A stretch of 64,000 bases of DNA, from NCBI RefSeq assembly GCF_036711975.1, contig NC_091968.1, positions 25,777,001 to 25,841,000 on the forward strand, in the 5' to 3' direction. Within the stretch, counting starts at the first letter, position 1. Each line of letters opens with the position of its first letter. The position numbers and the translations under genes were made by a program. Source of the DNA: Onthophagus taurus. Lineage: Eukaryota; Arthropoda; Insecta; Coleoptera; Scarabaeidae. The notes beneath the pieces were generated by a model, which saw nothing but the letters and a program-made list of their open reading frames with translations, did not search any database and was not told the origin of the DNA. Positions 37,333-47,600 of this stretch are shown one piece after another.

Positions 37333-37341
37333 CTGAGTCAT
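37333..37341 (-). other. Candidate alternative first coding exon of the Moesin-like gene (Met-Thr-Gln)
   Basis: On the minus strand ATGACTCAG is followed by a strong donor, GTAAGCGTGAG. Its phase fits the acceptor at 32004, which would give [14 protein letters not shown] instead of [13 protein letters not shown]. Alternative promoters with very short first coding exons are known in ERM genes. Evidence is limited to the donor strength and phase. Confidence 0.3.
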
Positions 37342-38044
37342 TTGAAAAATTACACTGTGTAAACGTGGCTTTTCATTTTACTCCTCCGAATTAAGCATAA
37401 TATGACCAAATGAGATTTGTTTATTATCTAATAGATGTGAGGATTGGTATTAAATTAATAAGAAGAAAAGAGAATTAAAATATTTATTCGTAATTTTAAT
37501 AATTTTATACATTTTTAGGCTTAGAAAATTCGAAACAGTCAATAAAATTCATAATTTTACCGTTTAATTATAATAATTACATGAATAACCTTTTTTAAAT
37601 TTTAAAATCGTTTTTTTTTGTTAATTACTTTTATGATGTAAAAATATTGAGAGAGTTCTTGAACATCGTGCAACTGTACTTAAGGTGCATTTACTCCGAG
37701 AAGAAAAAACATGCAGAAAAAGCCCTTTTTATTCTCTTTAATCTTCATTATCCCTGAATAAAACGCTTTCCTAGATCGTTTCTAGAAAAATTGGGCAATA
37801 ATTGATTGAAAATTCGGGTTTAATTCTTTTTTATCTTAATTTTTGATTTAAATATACGACTTTTAATTATTTCTACAGACACAGTTGGACCCATTAGTTC
37901 TTTTTTAATCGAAACTCTACGTTATTAGTATTAAAAATTTAAAGACGAATCGAACGTGAGCCGGAATTATTTCTTTTTAACGAGATTAATAAAACGTATT
38001 TGGTGTTCTTATTTATCAACAATCACTAATTAATCCAATACAAA

Positions 38045-38155
38045 TTGAATGATCGCGAAATCGATTCATTTTGGGGCTCAAAAAATTCGCACAGGAAGCG
38101 ATGTGCTTAACACTTCCGGTGCGATTAAGATTTTGAGATCATTCAATGCAACTTA
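38045..38155. other. Extended stem-loop in the upstream region
   Basis: An inner stem pairs TCGCACAGGAAG with CTTCCGGTGCGA around a short loop and extends outward through CTCAAAA/TTTTGAG. The outer arms ATTGAATGAT and ATCATTCAAT also pair. Total span is about 110 bp. It could be a structured transcript element, a regulatory site or a small foldback relic. Confidence 0.45.
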
Positions 38156-39189
38156 CAAGTTTTTAATTGTTTCCCTCACATCACCCTAAATTTTCTTTTA
38201 AAAATACTTAATGATTAAAAAATAAATTAATATTTACATATTTAAGACTGTACACATTTTTTTTTAAATTTTTTAGGTTAATTAATGTTTTTTTTCAAAT
38301 CCTATTTGCTTAATGCAGTGAAATACATTTGTTATTAAAGTGATTATTAATTTTAATTAATACTACGAGTACGGTATTAAGGATTGTCTTTTTGAGGAAT
38401 TATTTTTAAATTTTCTTTTAATATATAAATGGAATTCGTTGCAGATTTCTTTTACATAAAATTCAAGAAGTTGAGGTCGAAATTAATTATACTTTTCATA
38501 AGAATCGATTATTTACAACTTTTAGTCGTTTAAAAAGGAATGTTGAATGATATGTTAAAAAGTGGTCGATTAAAACTACCACGGAAAGAAATCAAAGCTT
38601 TTTTATCTTCTTCTTTTATTGCATGTGATCTAAAAACACCTCAATCTTACTTTTTTTAGGTTAAATACAACTCGAGCCATTTAATATCACAATAGTGGGT
38701 CCTTCTTAGAAGTTTTTTTTTCTTTAATTTAATTAAAATCTCTACTTAAGAGTTATTTATAAGGCATTTAAGACTTTATAGTTTTTTCTTTTCTATATAT
38801 TTTTTTTTTATTTTAATATTTTCGAGTTGTTTTTAAAAGTTAAAAGATTTCTTTTATTGCATTTTCTACACCACAGTTTCAAATTCAACTATTTGAAATC
38901 GTTCTTGACCTAAAATCATAAAATTATAACTTATATAAGGACTTTCTTATATTAATCTAACTACAACTATCCCCCCATTTACACGGAACTTGTTTTACTC
39001 TATATTCCACTCTATATACGTCTATACAAAAATTTGATAGCATTTTTTGCCTTTGGTACACTGATGAAAAGAACACAGGGGATGCCCGGGGTTGTAAAAA
39101 TATACATTTAGGGGAATCCCGGTTATCTCCCGGATTCTTAACAATCAGAGATAAAATAAGACTGGTTTTCAAGCTTTTTTGGTGGTCAT

Positions 39190-40226
39190 CGTCCAGATTT
39201 ATAACATCATCATCACTCTGCCCTCAGTGTCTACTGCTGGACATAGGATTCCCCTATTTCCAGTCATTTCTTCCTGTCCTTGGATATTATTAGCAAATTT
39301 CTTAATGTTATCCGTCCATTCCAACAGCTTTTTCGTCCTCATTTCCATTTGAATATGGCGATGCGAGAAATAACGTCTGCTCTTCGGCGCAAGTCCTCAT
39401 TTCTAACGTGATACTCCCACCATTGATCTTTCCATTTTACGCTGTGTTGTTCTAAGCCCGTTGGTAGATGTTATGGTCAAAGTCAGTGTTTCTGGCCCAT
39501 AGGTCGCACTAATCGAACACTTTTCTTTTTAGACATGTTGGTATAGTAGAAACCACGAGAGCTGGCAGTGACAGATCGCTTAAAAATGGTATGAATCAAG
39601 ATATGGACGTACGACTTAGATTATTTCACCACATACATTTAAATGTAGGTTATGTTAGTAATGGAGGTTATATGTCAAAGATATTATTTAATGATTTTCC
39701 TTTCAAAGAAAACATTTTCGGCTTGTGAAAACACTAACAGATTCATGACAACGCTCATAAGACCTTTCGATTTGAGGTTATAATTATAAAGTGACATCCC
39801 TTAGAAGAACAGACGTACTTTTTCGACGTGGCCATTTGAATTGTACAGCAGACATATTAAACTAATGCTATCTCTTTCCAACACACATTACTCTCTAGCG
39901 GTTTGTGAACTACGTATGGCATTTGTAAGAGCGGAAAATGATGATTTACTGCCAGCTCTCGTGACGTCTACTATAGCTTGTTCTTAAACACATCTCTGAG
40001 TTTATCATATGATGCCCATGAGAGGATTATTCTCCTCCATAGTTCGCAGGTCTAGTTATCTCTTGTGATTTTAATTTCATGGCCAATATAGGTGTATATC
40101 CATTAGTTCAGCTATGATAAATAGCTTAGGAGACATCTTGTCACCCTGCCTTACCCCTTTACCAGTCGGGATATGTTCGGTCACATCATGTAGTTGTATC
40201 ACCATAGTCGCTTTTCTGTAGATCTT
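39190..40226 (-). mobile_element. RTE-like non-LTR retrotransposon fragments, interrupted by a MITE
   Basis: In the minus-strand reading, 40120-40170 gives GVRQGDKMSPKLFI, a hallmark of RTE-type reverse transcriptases. The part at 39200-39530 carries the CTGCTGGACATAGG word often found near the 3' end of insect RTE-like elements. The element is broken at 39542-39975 by a foldback MITE and truncated at 40227 by a second foldback. No intact frame. Confidence 0.7.
39542..39975. mobile_element. 434-bp TA-flanked foldback MITE
   Basis: The left end TATAGTAGAAACCACGAGAG continues into CTGGCAGT. The right end is its reverse complement with three mismatches (ACTGCCAGCTCTCGTGACGT then CTACTATA). TA flanks suggest a Tc1/mariner-mobilised element. 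It splits an RTE-like fragment, so it inserted after that element had arrived. Confidence 0.8.
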
Positions 40227-42109
40227 ATACAGGGTGTCTCAGCGAGACCGGTTATTAGACGTTTCTAGGGTTCTGGCCAAACAAAAAATTTGAGAATGCA
40301 GACTTAAGTATTATCAATTACGTTCTCTTCATCTAAAATATTTTCAGATTTCTAGCACTTCCGGTTATACCGGAAGTCGCCACCTACTTAATTTTTTTAA
40401 ATGGAACACCTGTATATTTTTACATATTTGAATTTGTCTGTTTTGAAAGTTTATAAATAACTTTATTTTTTGCAATTTGAACCAGCAGTTCTCGAGTTAT
40501 TCGAATTTTTCTAGAAAAATTAGCTCCAGCGGACATTTGTTCAAAAAATCATAGAACACTCAATTTTTGAGATATCAATTTAGGATTCAGAACATGCTTA
40601 AACAACATGATGGAGTATGTTTTGGTTTTGGTGTTTTGGTCACTTTATTATGATTCGTTAACTTTTCGAAATTTGGAAGCCCCATAACTTCATTTTTTTA
40701 AATGGCACCCCCCATATTTTATTACTTAGTCGTCTTCGGCGTCTCATTTTACATCTTTTATATTCCATATGTCCTATGCCTAACATTAATAGTTTGAGAA
40801 ATAATTAGGGTTTTTTGAAAAATGCTCATATCATATGGATATTAACCTAGTGTGCCATGGAAAACAAATGTTTAATGACTTATTAATAAACGTCAAAGTC
40901 TAATTTAGGTTGTTTGGTGCTTGTGAGTCTAAAACCAGTTAAAGTGGATATTAATAACGTAAATAATGTTTATACAAATGAAGAAATCCATAATTTATTT
41001 TTTGTGCACGACAAAGTTCTTAGTAGAACTTGCAGAATGTTTAATGAAAATTATCCACATTTATCTCCGATGACAAAAGGTAAATTTAGAGGAATAAAAG
41101 CAAATTTTTTGCATTTTGGACGAATTAATCAAGTGTTAAACTGACCAAAAAATGTAGTAGATAATGCAACGGAAGAGGTGAATACCTTGGCTTATTTCGA
41201 GCCCAGTGCCAACACCTCAATTCGAGCTGCCAAAGAAGATCTGGGAATCATACTACGAACTTTGTCGCGCTTTTCATGCAAAAAAAATAAATTAAGAATT
41301 TCTTGATTTGTGTAAATATTACTTTCGTTATTGTTATCGATTTTAATACGTTTCAGTACTAATATTAAGGGACATAACAGATAATTATTAGCTCACATGC
41401 ATCAAGTGACGTAAACAAATGAGTCTTTGACAAGAACTCATTGAGAAGGCTTGTTTTTCATGGCACACTAGGCTAAATATCCATATGATATGTGTGCATT
41501 TTTCAAACAACCCTAATTATCTCCCAAACTATTAATATTAGGTATGGGTCATATCGGATATAAAAGATGTAGAATGAGACACCGAAGACGACTAAAAAAT
41601 AAAATATGGGGGGTGCTATTTAAAAAAATGAAGTTATGGTACTTCCAAATTTTGAAAAGTTAACGTGCCATAGTAAAGTGATCAAACGTTCTAGACCGCA
41701 GTTCTCGGCACCAAAACATACTCCATCATGTTGCTTAAGCATGTTCTCAATCCTAAATTGATATCCCAAAAATTGAGTGTTTTCTGATTTTTTGAACAAA
41801 TGTCTGCTGGAGCAGATTTTTCTAGAAAAATTCGAATAACTCGAGAACGACCGAGTCAAATTGCAAAAAGTAAAGTTATTTATAAACCTTGAAAACAGAC
41901 AAATCCAAATATGTAAAAATATACGGGGTGTTCCATTTAAAAAAATAAAGTTAGTGGCGACTTCCGGTATAACCGGAAGTGGAAGAAATCTGAAAATATT
42001 TTAGACAAAGAGATCGTAATTGATAATATTTAAGTCTGAATGCTCAAATTTTTATTTTCGCCAGAACCTCAGAAACGTCTAATGACCGGTCTCGCTGAGA
42101 CACCTGTAT
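40227..42109. mobile_element. 1.88-kb foldback element with a transposase N-terminal relic
   Basis: The arms, about 640-660 bp each, are near-complete inverted repeats starting ATACAGGGTGTCTCAGCGAG. Shared internal marks are CTTCCGGTATAACCGGAAGT and CATATGATATG-like text. The unpaired centre (40870-41450) holds an ORF at 40914-41144 with TNEEIHNLFFVHDKVLSRTC and FNENYPHLSP. This resembles the helix-turn-helix region at the start of transposases of the family seen at 23960-24714. The flanks are TA. It looks like an internally deleted, non-autonomous derivative. Confidence 0.75.
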
Positions 42110-42239
42110 AATAATTAGTTTTGAGTATCGATTATCGACGCGGCATTCTCTTAATGCTCCTAAGACGATTAGTTCTAGTTCTACATCAACACTATCACTA
42201 GAATTATATAGATAGTGCTAGGGTATACTACTAAGCCCT

Positions 42240-42720
42240 GTACTATTAAGCTATGTTGCATTTTATGTGGGCAGTGCAAGTGCATAATAGTTTCATAACT
42301 ATGGTTATTGCATTCATATATTGCGAGTTATATGAAATTCCGGTATATTGTTTATTCTATTCTATTTGGCGAGTATTTGCAGCTTTTTTTATTGCCGCTT
42401 CTTACATCCCAACCTGGATCCATTTTTTCCTAGGCCTGCTGGCACCCAGTTCGAAACCTTAACTGGGACTCTCTCTTTACTCATTTGGCATAGATATCAT
42501 TTTAGTTGCTTTTCATTTATAGTGTCTATTATTGAGGTTTTGTGCCATCATTCTCCTTATTTCCTCATTTTCAACTTGATCCAGCATAGTTATGCCGCAG
42601 CATTTTCTCCAAAACATCATCTCTGCTTCTAGCAGTCTTTGAGTTACGTCTTTATCTCTCACCCACACTTCCTTCCAAGCCCTATTTGTTGTATTCTTTT
42701 TTTACTTTATTTAACATATA
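42240..42720 (-). mobile_element. RTE-like retrotransposon 3' coding fragment
   Basis: The minus-strand reading at 42530-42690 gives a degenerate RLLEAEMMFWRKCCG then MLDQVENEEIRR. This is the thumb/C-terminal region typical of RTE-like reverse transcriptases. The plus-strand ORFs of 69 and 94 codons over the same bases are shadows. Confidence 0.5.
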
Positions 42721-42951
42721 CCTCAATATACACGAATTTACTTAGCAAAATTCAAGATTTCAATTTATACGGTTTTGTGCAGAACCTATCTTCCGTGTAA
42801 ATCGGGGGTTAAGTGTATATTTACTTAGTTTGGGATCGTTATCTCGGTAATTATTTAATATTAAAAAGAAAGTTAGAAGAAATCGTTTTGTTTACGTTTT
42901 TCCAAGGACAGTAGAATCTAACAGGACTGCTACATCCATTGTTGTTTTGTA

Positions 42952-43334
42952 TACTCTGTTTTTAAACCAGGAGGAGTATTTTAAATTTGTCACCAGATTG
43001 ACCTTGCACGTGATTGGTTGATTGCGAGGAAGGTTCACACACAGGCAATTTTGAATTTGAAGGTTAGGTAATTGATAATTCGACAGTTTCGTGTCATTAT
43101 TGTATATTTTGTGTTCTTAAACCCTTTTTTATTATATTTTGAAATAAATACACTCATAACTTCAATGTTAATTTGTATGTATAGTGTTGACGACAACAAA
43201 CGAAAATAAATACAATAATAAGTAAATAAATAAATAATAATTATTAATTTAAATTTACCGCCAAAATATCTAGTGATATTTTCTGGTGATTTTCTGACTT
43301 TCGCGTTTACTCCTCCTGGTTTAAAAACAGAGTA
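42952..43334. mobile_element. 383-bp MITE with perfect 27-bp inverted ends, copy A
   Basis: Both ends carry the same 27-bp sequence in opposite orientation, beginning TACTCTGTTTTTAAACCAGG. The interior is AT-rich, with GCACGTGATTGGTTGA near the left end. Nearly identical to copy B at 43847-44232. Confidence 0.85.
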
Positions 43335-43421
43335 TAGTTCTAGTTTTAATTGTTATTCAGCGCTAAGTAGTATATTTTTAAGTTTCGGGTTTAGGCCTGT
43401 GTCTTCAGACGCTGAATGTTA

Positions 43422-43846
43422 GGTAAGGTTAGTTTTGTTTACAAACATTAATTATACCATGAAATATTCTTTGGCAATTAGTAATGGCAATTATAGCGTG
43501 AAGTTTTCTTTTGTAATGTCAATTATAGCGTGAAGGAATGTTCGGTAAGGTTAGTTTTGTTTACAAACATTAATTATACCATGAAGTATTCTTTGGCAAT
43601 TAGTAATGGCAATTATAGCGTGAAGTTTTCTTTTGTAATGTCAATTATAGCGTGAAGGAATGTGAGGTAAGGTTAGTTTTGTTTACAAACATTAATTATA
43701 CCATGAAGTTTTCTTTGGCAATTAGTAATGGCAATTATAGCGTGAAGTTTTCTTTTGTAATGTCAATTATAGCGTGAAGGAATGTTAGGTAAGGTTAGTT
43801 TTGTTTACAAACATTAATTATACCTTGAAGTTTTCTTTGGCAATTA
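43422..43846. repeat. 122-bp tandem repeat, three full units and a partial
   Basis: GGTAAGGTTAGTTTTGTTTA recurs at 43422, 43544, 43666 and 43788, exactly 122 bp apart. Each unit itself contains two shorter echoes of CAATTATAGCGTGAAG. The fourth unit is cut by MITE copy B. Units differ by single substitutions only, so the expansion is recent. Confidence 0.92.
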
Positions 43847-44232
43847 TACTCTGTTTTTAAACCAGGAGGAGTATTTTAAATTGGTCACCAGATTGACCTT
43901 GCACGTGATTGGTTGAATGCGAGGAAGCTTCACACACAGGCAATTTTGAATTTGAAGGTTAGGTTATTGACAATTCGACAGTTTCGTGTCATTATTGTAA
44001 ATTTTGTGTTCTTAAACCCTTCTTTATTATATTTTGAAATAAATACACTCATAACTTCAATGTTAATTTGTATGTTTAGTGTTGACGATAACAAACGAAA
44101 ATAAATACAATAATAAGTAAATAAATAAATAATAATAATTATTAATTTAAATTTACCGCCAAAATATCTAGTGATATTTTCTGGTGATTTTCTGACTTTC
44201 GCGTTTACTCCTCCTGGTTTAAAAACAGAGTA
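43847..44232. mobile_element. 386-bp MITE with 27-bp inverted ends, copy B
   Basis: Same ends and interior as copy A, with few differences, including ATTGGTTGAATGCGAGGAAG near the left end. It interrupts the fourth unit of the 122-bp array. Confidence 0.85.
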
Positions 44233-44619
44233 TAGCCCACTATGGGTTGGTTGCCCGCACTGTACGTCACGCTATTTGCCACGCCCCTAGTTAACTGTCA
44301 TTGAGTTCTAGTGCTTTTAGAGGTTATATGATAGACATTAATACGTCTAAAAAATACAGCAAACGCATAAAACACAATAACAGCTGACTGGGCGTGGCAA
44401 ATGGTGTGACGTTGTGTGCGAGCACATTGTCACAACAATGGATGTAGCAATTCTGTTAAATTCTATCCTTGACGTTTTTCATAAAAATGACGCCACCTAT
44501 TTAGGAATTAATATTTATTGTCACCATGAAATCTCCATGGCAACGTAAGGTTAGAAATACTTGAATATTTACCGAAATATCGATCCCTAGATACACATTA
44601 ACATTATTAATTAACTTAC

Positions 44620-47600
44620 TTTCGAGGTAGTTTGCAAGTTCGTGATCATCCGCTTGAAGAGCTAAAAGTCTCGGAGATAAACCCCGATTGTCAGGAATAT
44701 TTAAACCAGCGCCCGCGGCCACCAACATACAACAAATCGTGCGCCATCTATACGCCGCGGCTTTATGTAGAGCCGTTTGTCCGGTCGTTAAATCTTTAAC
44801 GTCCAAAATTGTAGATGGCGCCGTTTCCAAAACGTATTTCACGATTTCTTTATGGCCGTAACGAGCTGCGTAATGAAGAACGGTTTGTCCCGTTGAATCT
44901 TTCGTTAATAACGAATAACCTTGAGTTGATAAATCTTTCAACTAAAAAATACAGAAAATATTAAATTAGATTATTAATTAGTTAACCTTCGAGCGAGCGC
45001 GTGTCATAAATTTTATGACATCAGGTTCGTATTAATAAATATTACGTTATTTTTAATAAAACGGTTAAAATACACATTTGGTAGAATAAAAATATTTCAT
45101 TTATATTAAACAATTGTTGTAATAGTAAGGTGTTGACTTAAATTACTAGTATTGCCATATAATTTAAATTCTCGTTCACTTTACTACATACTGAGACATC
45201 TCTTCTTCGTTCAAAATGGTCCCAGACGATGGATCTCTTTGTAGTTTGTCGCGGCATATCGTTAAATCTTCAAAACAACTCGTTTTTTTGCTATTACCAG
45301 TTGCTCTCATGTCATTCCAGTCTTTACTCAATCTCCATTCATTCCTTCCAGCTTTCATCCTGTCTTTCTAGTTTTTGTTCTGCCTCTTTCTTCTATTACC
45401 AGATTCTTTCATATTTTTCCGATCCCTGCTGAATCTTCCTCCTTTTTGCACAGTGTCCTTTTTGCATTTGCAGTCTCTGTTCAGTATCTTTCTTATGTTT
45501 GCAGTCTCTATTCAGTCTCTTTCTCCTATTTTCAGTCATTCTCACATTCAACAGACTTTAAGTTACTCCAAGATGGTCAAAATTACTAAAACTTGTTTGG
45601 AAATTGTTAGGTACTTGTCTAAATGCTCAAAAACGGGTTGTATGTTATATAAAATTGTTCAGACTCATTAAAAATGTATCTAAATGATAAAGAACTGATT
45701 TTAAGTTATTCCAAAATGTTCAAAATTATTGAAGGTTGGTTGGCACTCATTGGATATTTGTTTAAACGCTCAAAAATCATTATGGAATAATATAATCATT
45801 CAAAGCTTGTCTAAATGATTTAGACAAGGTATTTAGGTATTTCAAGTTGTTCATAATAATTAAAAACTTGATACTAATTACTGAAAGTTTGTCTAAATCA
45901 TTGGGTGCAAGTTTATAGCTATTCCAAGTTGTTCAAAATCCTGGAAATCTGATTAGTAAGCATTGGAAAGTTGTCTAAATGATTGAGAACGGGTTCATAA
46001 CTACTCCAGGTTGTTAAAAATTTAGGAGAGTTCATTAATAATCATTGGAAACTTGTCTAATTAATAAAGACATACTCCACATCTATGTCAAGTTGTTCAA
46101 AATTACTAAAAAGTTTCTTTTCTTTCTGCTCAAAGTCTTTCTTGTGTTCAGACTGTTTTATGTAAATATTTTCCATAAATTCGAATGTTTCTAGTTCTAG
46201 GTCTTGTGTTAGTTCCAGTGATAGTGCCAGTGTAAAACTAGAATTAACACTAGACCTAGAACTAGAATCATTCAAGTTTAGTCGTCTTAAGCCTTTGAAT
46301 ATAATGAATATTTCCATAAACTCACGAAAAACCGAAAAGATTGAAAAGGTGAAAAAAATTTCGATTCCAACAAAATTGTCATTACGGACCTGTATTTTCC
46401 AAAAATGTGCAAATGATCCGAAACCTTCATGTTAGACTCAAAACTTGTTTATAATACATTTATATCTCTTAATACATCCCATAATATAAATACGGCCTTT
46501 AAATCAGCTATTAATGTGTAAATTTTTTGTCTTTTATAACTTTTTTGCCATAAAAACAATGTCAATATATTTTTTTTTTCATCATGAAAAAATACATAGT
46601 TACATGAATACTACTTTAGCGTTAAATGCTTTCAAATGCATAATACAGGTCGCTGATATGTATGGAAACGGTCGGTTATCTCCTGAAGTAAGATAGCTAG
46701 CAAAAAATCTTAATACAAAAGCTTTAGTGTTTTTTAAAATTTATTACAATAAAGACAAATTAAGTATATAGGGTCAGTCAAAAAGTTATGACGAAACCAA
46801 GTTGTGTTTTCTTTAATAGAACATCCTGTATATTATACCATATTTGGGATCACCTCGAAATTTGTAAACCTAAACTTAACCGTTTTCGAGATATTAAACT
46901 TTGAATATTACTCTTATAAATTACACAAAAATATTTTTGTCGATTATGTTCATAATTTATCAAGGTACCTTTTGAAAATTTCTAATCTCCATAGCAACGT
47001 AAATAAATTACGTCACTAATTAGATAAATTCGTAAATTTATAAAAGCTCGATATCTGAAAAACGGTTCAGTTCAGGTTTATGATGTGTTACATGAATTTT
47101 GTTTAAAATTTCGAGATGAACTGAAATATGGAATAATATACAGGGTGTTCCATTAAAGAAAACGTAGTTTAGTTTCGTCATAACTTTTTGACTGATCCTG
47201 TATACTTAATTTGTTTAATTTATTGTAATTTACCTCAACATTTTTCACTAGTTATCTTACTTTAGGAGATAACTAACCGTTTCTATACATATCAGCGGCC
47301 CTGTATAAGGAGATATATTATAAAAACGAAAATTGTCATAAATTTTATGACAGCGCGCCCGCTCGAAGGTTAATGTAATAAGTAGTAATAACTTACGGTT
47401 TTTAATTCACCAACTTTGGCAGCCTTGATCATCAATTCGGTGTGTTTTTCCCTTAAACTGTTAAATTTAATTAATAATATAAATAAATTTATTCAAATTC
47501 ATACCTAAAGGCGTTATAAGAATCCTGAGAAAACCCAAAAAGTCTCTCATCAATGCTGCGTGTAATTGAATAATAGAAAAAGGTTAATTTAACATGAACA

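Larger units (their letters stand above)
35901..39185. other. Gene-poor AT-rich region upstream of the Moesin-like gene
   Basis: No supported gene. It contains several CATAACCTC words (36280, 36812), a candidate alternative first exon for the Moesin-like gene at 37333-37341 and a stem-loop at 38045-38155. The 71-codon ORF at 38957-39172 has no recognisable content. Confidence 0.5.
42894..44485. mobile_element. Outer foldback carrying two MITEs and a tandem array
   Basis: The left arm (about 42894-42948, with CTACATCCATTGTTG) is inverted at about 44428-44485 (CAACAATGGATGTAG), extending over roughly 50 bp. Inside lie two copies of a 27-bp-TIR MITE, a 122-bp tandem array, and a small inverted repeat at 44251-44427 (TATTTGCCACGCCC against GGGCGTGGCAAATG). 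No transposase frame. Confidence 0.65.
44982..47373. mobile_element. 2.39-kb TTAA-flanked piggyBac-like non-autonomous element
   Basis: It lies in an rdgA intron between the ankyrin exon and the exon at 47397. Both ends have TTAA followed by CCTTCGAGCG, in opposite orientation. The shared subterminal part continues to the palindrome GTCATAAATTTTATGAC. A TTAA target and CC-starting ends are the marks of piggyBac-type insertion. No piggyBac transposase frame is visible. The interior holds an R6 copy (45175-46065), R5 words and a foldback at 46644-47305. Confidence 0.75.

Noticed and set aside
38140-38165. A bantam-family microRNA gene
   Set aside because: Only the seed-like word matches. The expected bantam mature sequence and precursor shape are not present.
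42253-42632. Two plus-strand ORFs with hydrophobic runs
   Set aside because: They lie on the antisense of a reverse-transcriptase relic and have no consistent domain.
43422-43846. CRISPR-like array
   Set aside because: Units are contiguous 122-bp tandem repeats without unique spacers, in a eukaryotic genome.
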